Assembly (NCBI RefSeq): GCF_000948285.1
Contig: NZ_JYBP01000003.1
Span: forward strand, 1-64,000
From: Geobacillus kaustophilus
GTDB lineage: Bacteria; Bacillota; Bacilli; Bacillales; Anoxybacillaceae
DNA: 64,000 nucleotides
Reading direction: 5' to 3'
Shown: positions 45,372 to 52,869 of the stretch, piece after piece
Numbering within the stretch: the first letter of the stretch is position 1
Layout of the letters: each line of letters opens with the position of its first letter
Position numbers and translations under genes: made by a program
Notes under the pieces: generated by a model
What the model was told of the DNA's origin: nothing
The model's input: only the letters and a program-made list of their open reading frames with translations
Databases searched by the model: none

Positions 45372-45548
45372 ATGAAAACTTTCGGCACACTCATTTTTCT
45401 AAACGGACAAGCATTTTTGGAATTAGAAATTGGTGAACTCATTGCTTTAAATAATTCGTTCATTGTAGAAGATTTAAACGGTCAACCAATTACACTGGAT
45501 GACAAATATGCAGGACAACAAATCGTAATCAGAAAGGCGGTGGCTTGA
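45372..45548 (+). CDS. Small unknown protein, 58 residues
   Basis: ATG 45372 lies four bases behind the integrase stop, with GAAGGAGATG upstream. Sequence MKTFGTLIFLNGQAFLELEI... NGQPITLDDKYAGQQIVIRK is beta-rich. No family known to me. Its stop overlaps the next start (TGATG). Confidence 0.65.
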   Translation: MKTFGTLIFLNGQAFLELEIGELIALNNSFIVEDLNGQPITLDDKYAGQQIVIRKAVA

Positions 45549-45730
45549 TGAAAACAATTCAGTTGAGCGAAAAAGAATTAGCAACGTTAAAAGCGGCGGT
45601 TTGGGCGCAAATTCAAAATGTTAATAAAGATATTCGTTTTGCACAAGAACAAGGGAAAAATATTTCGTTTCTCCTTGAGTTGAAAAAAGAATTTGAGCAA
45701 GCATTTGAAGCATTAAAGTATGCCAATTAA
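45548..45730 (+). CDS. Small helical protein, 60 residues
   Basis: ATG 45548 overlaps the previous stop; AGAAAGGCGG provides the ribosome site. Two helices (SEKELATLKAAVWAQIQNVN, NISFLLELKKEFEQAFEALK). Unknown function; likely in one operon with the integrase. Confidence 0.65.
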   Translation: MKTIQLSEKELATLKAAVWAQIQNVNKDIRFAQEQGKNISFLLELKKEFEQAFEALKYAN

Positions 45731-45755
45731 AGAAAGGACGAAAGGAGATAAGAAC

Positions 45756-45899
45756 ATGAAAGCACTAAAAACAAAAGAATATGTAGTTTTTGCAGATGTG
45801 AAAACAACAGTTTCTATGAAGGTGAAAGCAAATAATCCGCAAGAAGCGGAAATGATTGCACAACGCCAATTAAATGGTAACTATTCACCCCGATGCTAG
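45756..45899 (+). pseudogene. Small gene interrupted by an IS66-family element (5' part)
   Basis: ATG 45756 with AAAGGAGATAAGAAC upstream. The native sequence runs to 45876 (MKALKTKEYVVFADVKTTVS...), then the IS supplies the last codons. Removing the IS and one duplicate restores a frame to 47607 (ending IEINSIKEE), about 75 residues. Looks like a small beta-helix protein with a typical A/E-rich centre (NNPQEAEMIAQRQLN). Function unknown. Confidence 0.7.
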
Positions 45900-47489
45900 T
45901 GTGTAAAGTAGCCCAGCAGAAATAGGGCATTTCTGTCATAGAAAATGCCCTACGTAGCGGAAAGAACACGATCTATCGTTTCGCCTGTCAACAGAAGACA
46001 CAACGAGTCCCACACGTTTTTTTCGTGCTTGGTGAGTGTGGAAACGATGCTCCTTGCGATGCAAAACGACTGCGCGAACGTTTCCTGACGAAATGTACCC
46101 GAGATGTTCTCTTTGACTTTGACCATGCGAAGATCCCGTTCGGCTTGGTTGTTGTCAAAGGGAACGTGGGCTTCACGCAAAAAGCGCAGCGCTTCTTCCT
46201 TTCGTTTTTGAAGTCGCCGAACGAAGGAGAGCGCTTTTTTCGGCAACGGTGTCATCCCTTCCAACTGATGGTTGGCTTTCTCGAGTATGCGATCATACAC
46301 GTGCTCCCAACGTTTCGCTTCTTCTTCAGGAAGAAAGCCACCATGTTGTTCGACCACTTGTTTGGCATTTAATAGAAACGTGGTCATCCGTTTTGCCCAT
46401 GTATGCCCTTGTTCGATGAATCCTTTCAAGTCACGTAAATGATGGGCATGACAAAGGGCATGTGTGGCTTCGGTGTATCTCGGGTATGTACCGAATGCAT
46501 CATGCATCATCGTTCCTTTATATCGTGGAAGAATCCCGATTTCATCGGTTGCTTTCTTTCCACGAGAAGCGTGAGGAGCTAAGTACGTATATGCGGATGT
46601 ACAGGCGACATGAACCCAGGCCTGTTTGCCATCGATCCGCAAGCTCGTTTCATCGACATGCAAGATGTCCGATTGAAGCAATGCTTCCTCGATGATGTCC
46701 ATGTTTGGTTCGAGTGCTTCGCGACCTCGTTTGACCATATTGACAAGTGTTCCTGTGCTGATCGGATGTTGATATAGCTCTTCCATCATGTCACGTAAAC
46801 GTTGATATGGAATCATTTGTATGTTGTATAAATACACGACAAGCGCCGTGATCCGTGGACCATATTGCACATGATTGGTGACGTGTGATGGGAACTCGGC
46901 TTGTTGCACGCATCGGCAATGTGGACATGATTTCACTTCGCGTTCATGTTGTGTCACTTCCATCGTCACGGGAGGCAGATCAAACACTTGACGGACATCG
47001 ACTTTGAACGGTTTTACGTCACGCAAAGAAGACCCGCATCCTTGACACGTATCTACGCGATGGACGACACGATGATGTGGATGTTCCACTTGACGGAGCG
47101 TCGTTCCCTCATGTCCCTCCCGTCCGCCAGGCTTTTTGCCAGACGGCTCGCGGGAGGAACGCTTTTTCTCAAAACGGTCAGAAGATGGGGGCAGATGGCT
47201 ATTAGAGCTGTTTTTTTTCGTGCGTGCTTCCAGCTCTTGAACGCGATACTTCAGTTGTTCATTTTCTTTGCGTAGCTGTTTGTTTTCTTGACGCAAATGT
47301 TCATTTTCTTGAATGAGTTGATGAATGAGCTGTTTTTGTTGTTGGACTTTGCTGATTAAGCTTTCAACCGTAAATACAGCTTGTTGTACCGTCAACATGC
47401 GATTCACCTCCTTGTCTATCAATATTCACATCATAGACAGGAAAACCAAAAAATATTCAGCTCACTTTATGAGGTGGCTGAATAGTTAC
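45877..47489 (-). mobile_element. IS66-family element I, ISBst12-type (1,613 bp)
   Basis: Ends start GTAACTATTCA (both), as in IS66, with a perfect 8-bp duplication ATTAAATG (45869-45876 and 47490-47497). It carries only a tnpC-type transposase, the single-gene layout of the ISBst12 subgroup. A hairpin with arms GGGCATTT/AAATGCCC follows the transposase stop. Confidence 0.93.
45950..47398 (-). CDS. IS66-family transposase I
   Basis: 482 residues from ATG 47398 (AAGGAGGTGAATCGC upstream). N-terminal coiled coil (ENEHLRQENKQLRKENEQLK), zinc-finger region (CQGCGSSL, CPHCRC), DDE core (ILHVDETSLRIDGK, LPRYKGTMMHDAFGTY, ALCHAHHLRDL) and FDNNQAERDLRMVKVKENIS. Intact. About two thirds similar to the copy at 49723. 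Confidence 0.94.
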   Translation of the reverse strand: MLTVQQAVFTVESLISKVQQQKQLIHQLIQENEHLRQENKQLRKENEQLKYRVQELEARTKKNSSNSHLPPSSDRFEKKRSSREPSGKKPGGREGHEGTTLRQVEHPHHRVVHRVDTCQGCGSSLRDVKPFKVDVRQVFDLPPVTMEVTQHEREVKSCPHCRCVQQAEFPSHVTNHVQYGPRITALVVYLYNIQMIPYQRLRDMMEELYQHPISTGTLVNMVKRGREALEPNMDIIEEALLQSDILHVDETSLRIDGKQAWVHVACTSAYTYLAPHASRGKKATDEIGILPRYKGTMMHDAFGTYPRYTEATHALCHAHHLRDLKGFIEQGHTWAKRMTTFLLNAKQVVEQHGGFLPEEEAKRWEHVYDRILEKANHQLEGMTPLPKKALSFVRRLQKRKEEALRFLREAHVPFDNNQAERDLRMVKVKENISGTFRQETFAQSFCIARSIVSTLTKHEKNVWDSLCLLLTGETIDRVLSAT

Positions 47490-47497
47490 ATTAAATG

Positions 47498-47607
47498 ATT
47501 TATCGGTAGCAAATATTAAATTGCATATAGAACACTTGAACGGTGAAGTTTTGAAGCCGAATGTCGAGAACTTTGAAATAGAAATCAATAGTATCAAAGA
47601 AGAATAA
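47498..47607 (+). pseudogene. 3' part of the small gene interrupted by IS66 element I
   Basis: Continues the frame of 45756-45876 after removal of the IS: the rejoined frame reads QLNDLSVANIKLHIEHLNGE and ends at TAA 47605-47607. No separate start with a ribosome site. Confidence 0.65.
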
Positions 47608-47617
47608 TTAAAAAAAT

Positions 47618-47773
47618 CGGGAGTGATGCGGCAACATCACTCCCAGTTAGGATAAGCATATTGAAAACAGTTCGGGTACTTAAAGCATACAATATTTTTT
47701 AAAAACATACAAGATGTATGCTTATTTCAATATGCTTATCCTATCGAACATATATTCGATAGGAGGGCAGACA
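47618..47773 (+). promoter_or_regulatory. Cluster of inverted repeats before the winged-helix gene
   Basis: A terminator-like stem GGGAGTGATG/CATCACTCCC (47620-47645; T tract on the minus-strand side) is followed by a perfect 18-bp inverted repeat AGGATAAGCATATTGAAA (47649-47666, 47725-47742), a nested AAGCATAC/GTATGCTT pair, and ATCGAA/TTCGAT (47743-47760) touching the ribosome site AGGAGGG of the gene at 47774. Probably operator or origin DNA. Confidence 0.65.
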
Positions 47774-48580
47774 ATGAAAAGCGGTAATATTGAGCAATTT
47801 AAGCATTTGTCACAGTTTCGGGATTTAAAAGATTTTAATAATAACATTGAACAATGGATGATTGATTTAAAATCTAAATTCACTAAATCTGAATTGATCG
47901 CCTTAAAACGCCTTATTCGTTTCAGCGCAAAAGTCGCTGGTGTTTGCAATGCGAAGATCGCAACTATTGTTTCGGCTACACATGAATTAGATGGGATTGG
48001 TATTAGCCGTTCAACTTTTAAGCGCATGGTTACAAAAGCAAAAGCGTTTGGATTACTTACTGTTTATGAAACAGAACGAAAAAACGGTTCTCAATCATCT
48101 AACCTATATGTGTTTAATCGCTATCCAGTAAAAGAAGATGTTTCTTTTTCTCAAACAATTGAACTACCCAAAGAGGAAAAATTGGACTGCCCACAAACTA
48201 GCAATCTATCTAAAACTAGCAATCAAAATAATATAAATAAACGTAATAAAAATGTGTCTGACAATAAATATTTAGGAGATAAACTTGATGGTTCATTTAC
48301 AAGCAGTAGAGTGCCAGTAGAATTTAGGGATTTAGTGAAGTGCTTTTATGACGATTACAAAGTGATCGAGGAAATGTGGAAGGTTATTCAAATTCAAACG
48401 TATTATTTATCATACTACACGCAGCAAAACCGTATAGAATTGGCTATTGATTCATTCAAACAATTAGTACGAAACATTAAACAAGGGCGGAAAGTACGGA
48501 ATATTTTTGGCTATTTCTTTAGAATTGTACAAAAGAAACTAGATGAGGAATATAAAAGTATTCTGTTTGAGGTTGCCTAA
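47774..48580 (+). CDS. Winged-helix replication/regulation-type protein
   Basis: 268 residues from ATG 47774 (AGGAGGG upstream). Residues about 40-110 look like a helix-turn-helix/winged-helix domain (LKRLIRFSAKVAGVCNAKIA, DGIGISRSTFKRMVTKAKAF, LLTVYETERKNGSQSSNLYV), as in plasmid and phage replication starters of Bacillus. The C-terminal third is helical. Bounded by inverted repeats before it and by a long AT-rich repeat array behind it. A role in replication or copy control is inferred from this context. Confidence 0.6.
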   Translation: MKSGNIEQFKHLSQFRDLKDFNNNIEQWMIDLKSKFTKSELIALKRLIRFSAKVAGVCNAKIATIVSATHELDGIGISRSTFKRMVTKAKAFGLLTVYETERKNGSQSSNLYVFNRYPVKEDVSFSQTIELPKEEKLDCPQTSNLSKTSNQNNINKRNKNVSDNKYLGDKLDGSFTSSRVPVEFRDLVKCFYDDYKVIEEMWKVIQIQTYYLSYYTQQNRIELAIDSFKQLVRNIKQGRKVRNIFGYFFRIVQKKLDEEYKSILFEVA

Positions 48581-49381
48581 AGTTTTTCATTGTGTAAAAT
48601 GGAAAATTCGGCTTAAAAATGAGGTTGTATTATGGGCGATATTATGATTATAAAAAATGTAGATAATTACGTCAAAAAGCCTAAAAAAAAACTTGTTTAA
48701 AAAGTTATATTATGAACACTATAAAATAAATTATAATAAAACAACCGTTTTAAATTGTGTCAAAAAATCGGTAAAAATAAGCCTTTAAGGGAAATATATA
48801 AAGATGAGGAGGTATTTTTAGCGAAAAATCGTAAAAATTTTTCGTTTAAATTGCTATATTATGGGGAGTATATAATTTTCTGGCTCTTCACCAAAAGTTG
48901 TGCTTGATTTTTTATAACACGCTCTACTGACGCTTGTGAGGAAGAATCAGCAAATCAATGATTTTTGCACATTCTTGTTCAAGAAAGCGTATCACTTGTC
49001 AAGTACATGTTGTGGTGATGAACCATTTTTTCTGTGAAAAAGTGTCACAAAACATACTTGAAATATTACTAATATATAGAGAGAGTTATTTTTGTAATAA
49101 AGTGCGGAAAATTTGACAAAATAAATACTTGAAAAATTACTATATATAGAGTGACGAAAAATCGTAAAAAAATCTCTGAAAAAAGCAATATTATGGATAC
49201 TATAAAATGAAGATTTGGAAGAGACTCAAGAAACAAAGATGGTTTTAAATCAATTTGTAAAAAATGCGATAGTTACACGAAAAACTGCAAAAAATAGCAT
49301 TTTTACTTTAATATATCTATGTAAAGATAAAAAATATAATAAAATAACCGTTTTAAATCGTTCACAAAATTGTCATAATTT
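48581..49381. repeat. AT-rich non-coding repeat array, left part
   Basis: No gene. Repeat units end in a shared core such as CTATATTATGGATACTATAA: unit 1 at 48661-48730, unit 2 at 48822-48879, unit 3 at 49153-49209. Another motif, CTTGAAATATTACTATATAT(AGAG), recurs at about 49057 and 49127. The array continues at 51277-51660 behind IS66 element II, and miniature element B sits in unit 2's end. Confidence 0.7.
48882..49024. mobile_element. ISL3-like miniature inverted-repeat element B (143 bp)
   Basis: Ends GGCTCTTCACCAAAAGTTGT and GGTTCATCACCACAACATGT form an inverted repeat, and both are followed inward by a CTTGA motif, matching element A. The 8-bp flanks (AATTTTCT and ATTTTTTC) agree only in part, so the insertion is older or slightly changed. 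Non-coding. Confidence 0.78.
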
Positions 49382-49447
49382 GTAACTGTTCAGCCATTAC
49401 ATAGAAAAAGTTTACGAGATCGGGTTTATTTCTGTTCCCCTTGTCTA

Positions 49448-49695
49448 TACTATATAGATGCAACGAAGAAGTTTAACATATCCTTGACGGAAAAGCGGTT
49501 TGCCCATTTTCGACTGACGGAGGCAAGCCACAGGCTTGCCTCCGTCACGCCAAGGCGTGACGGAAGACCGAACAACCGCCTGCTTCACAGGCCCATATAT
49601 GGGTCTGGAAGCGGCGTTGTTCGGTCGCCCGACAGTCGATCAAATACTCGGGAAAAACTACAAATGGTAAAGCTTCAAATTGCATCTATATAGTA
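49448..49695 (+). repeat. Nested inverted-repeat cassette in the IS66-II leader
   Basis: A perfect 16-bp inverted repeat TACTATATAGATGCAA (49448-49463, 49680-49695) encloses TCGACTG/CAGTCGA (49510-49516, 49633-49639), a 15-bp stem TGACGGAGGCAAGCC (49515-49529, 49533-49547), an alternative stem GTCACGC/GCGTGAC, and GACCGAACAAC (49566-49576, 49616-49626) around CCCATATATGGG. GC-rich within AT-rich surroundings. Non-coding. Confidence 0.75.
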
Positions 49696-49722
49696 CCATC
49701 CAAGACAAGGGAGGTGAAAAGG

Positions 49723-51201
49723 ATGGCAACCGTTGTTTTTGATTTCCAACAAGCAGTTTTTACACTCGAAAGCATGGTCGCAAAAATTCAGCGCCAAGCA
49801 CAAACGATTGAAAAACTCGTTCGAGAAAACGAGCAACTACGTCAAGAAAACCAACGGCTTCGACAAGAAACCCAACAATGGAAAGCACGTATTGCAGAAT
49901 TAGAAGCCTGTACGAAAAAAAACAGTACCAATAGCCATTTGCCGCCGTCTTCTGACCGGTTTGTGGCGAAATCTCCTTCTCGCCAACCGTCGCAGAAACA
50001 GCCGGGAGGGCAGCCGGGGCACCGAGGAACGACGCTCCGCCAAGTACCAAACCCTGACCACCGAGTCCTTCACCGCGTGACCCAATGCAAAGGATGTGGT
50101 CACTCTCTAGAACATGTTGCTCCGCTTCAAGTAGACATTCGCCAAGTGTTCGACCTTCCCGTGGTTCGCATGGAAGTGACTCAACACGAACGGGAAGTAA
50201 AGGGGTGTCCGGAATGTCATCTCGTCCAGCAGGCGGAGTTCCCTTTTTATGTCACAAATCATGTCCAGTACGGTCCAGCCATCACTTCCCTTGTTTTATA
50301 CTGGAATCATGCGCAGTTGATCCCGTACGAGCGTGTCACGGAGATGGTCAAAGCGCTAGTGGATCATTCGATAAGTGCAGGCACAGTCGTGAACATGACG
50401 AGACGGTGGCTGCCTGTGGTAGAAGCAGCGATCAAAGAGATCGACGCGGCGCTGCTCGCTTCCAAGACGTTGCACGTCGATGAAACGAGCCTGCGTGTGA
50501 ACGGAAAGAACCAATGGGTGCACGTGGCTTCCACTGCCAAGGTCACCCGATACGGACTTCATCGCTCTCGTGGAAAGAAAGCGACGGACGACATCGGGAT
50601 CTTGCCACGGTACAAAGGAACGATGGTACACGATGCGTATTCGGTGTACCCGATGTACACAGAGGCGAGCCATGCGCTTTGCCACGCCCATCATCTCCGG
50701 GAGCTTCGGGCATATACAGAACTTTACGGCCATTCATGGTCGAAAGAGATGACCGAAGCGCTGTTAGAGATGAAACAGGCGGTGGAGAACGCGGGCGGAG
50801 CTCTACCGGAAGAGGAAGTCCGGTATTGGGAAGCCGTGTACGACGAGCTTCTAGCGAATGGTCGCCGAGAACTCGAGGAGCGTTGCCGACAAGGCAAGCA
50901 TGAAGGCGCCCGCAACGCGCAGAATTTCATCCAGCGTCTAGAAAAGCGCAAGCAAGAAGCGCTTCTCTTCCTGCGAAAGAAAGAAGTACCGTTTGACAAC
51001 AACCAAGCCGAGCGCGATTTGCGGATGGTGAAAGTCAAACAAAAAATTTCCGGAACGTTTCGTCAGGAAGACGATGCCGAGGCTTTCTGTGTCATGCGCA
51101 GCGTCATTTCTACCCTGCAAAAACACGGAAAGCCGGTTTGGGAATCGTTGCAAAGACTTCTAAGTGGGGAGTCTCTCCAAACGATTCTCCATTCCTTCTA
51201 G
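49723..51201 (+). CDS. IS66-family transposase II
   Basis: 492 residues from ATG 49723 (GGGAGGTGAAAAGG upstream). Coiled-coil start (ENEQLRQENQRLRQETQQWK), zinc part (CKGCGHSL, CPECHL), DDE core (TLHVDETSLRVNGK, LPRYKGTMVHDAYSVY, ALCHAHHLREL), and FDNNQAERDLRMVKVKQKIS. Intact. A hairpin (GGGCATTTTC/GAAATGCCC) follows the stop, as in element I. Confidence 0.94.
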   Translation: MATVVFDFQQAVFTLESMVAKIQRQAQTIEKLVRENEQLRQENQRLRQETQQWKARIAELEACTKKNSTNSHLPPSSDRFVAKSPSRQPSQKQPGGQPGHRGTTLRQVPNPDHRVLHRVTQCKGCGHSLEHVAPLQVDIRQVFDLPVVRMEVTQHEREVKGCPECHLVQQAEFPFYVTNHVQYGPAITSLVLYWNHAQLIPYERVTEMVKALVDHSISAGTVVNMTRRWLPVVEAAIKEIDAALLASKTLHVDETSLRVNGKNQWVHVASTAKVTRYGLHRSRGKKATDDIGILPRYKGTMVHDAYSVYPMYTEASHALCHAHHLRELRAYTELYGHSWSKEMTEALLEMKQAVENAGGALPEEEVRYWEAVYDELLANGRRELEERCRQGKHEGARNAQNFIQRLEKRKQEALLFLRKKEVPFDNNQAERDLRMVKVKQKISGTFRQEDDAEAFCVMRSVISTLQKHGKPVWESLQRLLSGESLQTILHSF

Positions 51202-51276
51202 GGCATTTTCGATACGGGAAATGCCCTATGGGTGCTGGATTCTGAAAATCTCACGAATATTGGGCTGAATGGATAC

Positions 51277-51660
51277 CATAATTTAAAGTTAGAGTGGGAA
51301 AATTTGTAAAAATTTATACTTGAAATATTACTATATATATAGAGATAATTACGTCAAAAATCCTAAAAAATTTTTCTCTAAATTGCTATATTATGAGGAG
51401 TATAAAATTTTTTATATAATTACGTCAAAAAAATGGGGGAAATTGATTATTTTTTACAGAATATAATATTATGAAGGGATAATTACAGGAAAAATCGTAA
51501 AAAAAAATCTGTTTAAAAACCTATATTATGGATACTATAAAATTTTTTCATGTGGGTAAAATGAAGAAAATTTAGTACTATTTAATAAAAAATGTTCTTA
51601 TTTATGAAGGGGTAAAATGGTGCATTTAATAAAAAATGTCACTATTTATGAGAAGGTATT
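51277..51660. repeat. AT-rich non-coding repeat array, right part
   Basis: Continues the array of 48581-49381. Units at 51319-51410 and 51481-51548 share CTATATTATG(A/G)... with the left part, and GATAATTACGTCAAAAA occurs at about 48661 and 51343. Two 40-bp direct repeats (ATTTAATAAAAAATGT, then TATTTATGA) lie at about 51580-51661. No gene. Confidence 0.7.
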
Positions 51661-52252
51661 TTTCATTGAGTGCCGACATGATCGACATTCAATGAAGGGT
51701 ATCTCCTTCAATACTTCTACAATTCGAGATTCTTTTGTGTTGTCTAGTGTCATATTTATTTAATTAATTCTTGTTTCATTTCTTAATCCTCCACTTGCTT
51801 TGCTCACTCTTTTATTTTTAAAATCAACGTACAAGGTGTTTTATTAGATTCATCTTGTACGTTGATTTATAAATTTGCTGGCTAATTCGTTGTTTTCTGA
51901 TATTCGTTTGTGACGGTTGGTCGGCTTTAAAATGTCTATAGACAAAAAACGAATATCCTGCATGCACATAATCTTTTTCTGAAAGTGTTTTCTGTGTGTG
52001 TGCAGATGAAGCACGGGCGAAAAACACTTTCGGCTACACAATGATGAGGTTTGAGCATTTCGATTCGTTGTGTAGTATGTTCTGTGTATGAGAATTTAAT
52101 AGGTCAGTTGTTTCTACAATGCAAAAAAATGCTCAGTGGAGTGTAGGCTTCTACACTCCTTTCAACTTTTTGTTTTGCGACTTCTTCATTATTTCTTTGC
52201 TTTTTCGCCTCCATTTTCTTGAGTGGGCTTTTTGCCTACTCTCTTTTTTTTA
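51661..52252 (+). ncRNA. Candidate large structured non-coding RNA with two nested pseudoknots
   Basis: No reading frame with a ribosome site on the plus strand. Successive stems: TTCATTGA/TCAATGAA (51662-51696), an 18-bp stem AAATCAACGTACAAGG... (51821-51838 with 51851-51868), GATATTCGTTT/AAACGAATATC (51899-51909, 51947-51957). Pseudoknot 1: 51958-51968 pairs with 51997-52005 while 51981-51991 in its loop pairs with 52021-52031 (11 of 11). Pseudoknot 2: 52034-52041 pairs with 52068-52075 while 52052-52060 in its loop pairs with 52127-52135 (9 of 9). Ends with hairpins at 52138-52159 and 52221-52251, the latter with a T tract. The size resembles ornate phage RNAs such as ROOL or GOLLD, but I cannot assign a class. 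Promoter and exact 5' end unknown. Confidence 0.6.
52221..52251 (+). terminator. Intrinsic terminator behind the structured region
   Basis: GAGTGGGC and GCCTACTC pair around TTTTT, then TC and seven T. It separates the non-coding transcript from the holin-like gene at 52305. Confidence 0.82.
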
Positions 52253-52304
52253 TCTCTTTTTTACTCATATTTTTTAATTTTTCATGAAAGGAGGCGTTGA
52301 CAAA

Positions 52305-52526
52305 ATGGATTTAACACAAATTTCAATTGAGCAATTCGCAAGTAATGGAGTATTTGCACTTCTTTTTGTGTGGTTGCTGATTGATATGAGAAAAGAATCA
52401 AAAGAACGTGAACAGAAACTCATTGAACAAATTGAGAAACAAAACGAAGCACAGGAACGTATCGTTCAAGCAATCGAACGATTAGAACAAAAAATCGAAA
52501 AAATGGAGGTGTCAATGAATGGCTGA
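52305..52526 (+). CDS. BhlA/UviB-like small holin protein
   Basis: 73 residues from ATG 52305 (GGAGGCGTTGACAAA upstream). One membrane segment (NGVFALLFVWLLIDMR) followed by a charged coiled coil (KESKEREQKLIEQIEKQNEA...). Same type as the protein at 7893 but with the usual short length. Its 3' end overlaps the next gene by 8 bases. Confidence 0.75.
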   Translation: MDLTQISIEQFASNGVFALLFVWLLIDMRKESKEREQKLIEQIEKQNEAQERIVQAIERLEQKIEKMEVSMNG

Positions 52527-52869
52527 AATTACGTCTAGTGCATATCAAGCGTTGAGAAACTATATTCAAAACAACTGGAAATACATTGAGTTAAGAGATG
52601 ATACAGGAAATGCAATTATAAGATTATCGCCTTCCGATTCAAGAGTTTCATGGATTCATAGCGCAGGAGATCAAATATTAAAATTACAAGTTGTCATTAA
52701 AGGTTCTAATACTGATATTCAAAAGCCGAAAACATTTGCTTCAAGTGCAATATATGATGTTGCTACTGGTGGTCAACCTTATTCAATCGAATCATTTTCA
52801 CCATTTACTATTGAATCAGACCAAGACGAATTAACGGTGATTCATGAAATTCAAGTGCCGAAAGTGTGA
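52519..52869 (+). CDS. Phage structural-type protein, 116 residues
   Basis: ATG 52519 has AAAATGGAGGTGTCA upstream. Starts with a helix (SSAYQALRNYIQNNWKYIEL), then strands (GNAIIRLSPSDSRVSWIHSA, LKLQVVIKGSNTD, ELTVIHEIQVPKV). No named family; the gene lies before a fibre-like protein and appears to belong to a virion surface module. Confidence 0.55.
   Translation: MAEITSSAYQALRNYIQNNWKYIELRDDTGNAIIRLSPSDSRVSWIHSAGDQILKLQVVIKGSNTDIQKPKTFASSAIYDVATGGQPYSIESFSPFTIESDQDELTVIHEIQVPKV

Larger units (their letters stand above)
49382..51276 (+). mobile_element. IS66-family element II (1,895 bp) with unusual structured leader
   Basis: Ends GTAACTGTTCAGCC and GTATCCATTCAGCC, with a perfect 8-bp duplication CATAATTT (49374-49381 and 51277-51284). 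A single tnpC-type transposase. Compared with element I it has about 280 extra bases before the transposase, filled by nested inverted repeats (49448-49695). It interrupts the AT-rich repeat array. Confidence 0.92.

Noticed and set aside
48581-51660. CRISPR array
   Set aside because: The repeats are AT-rich, of varying length and spacing, with no constant repeat-spacer structure and no cas genes in the window.
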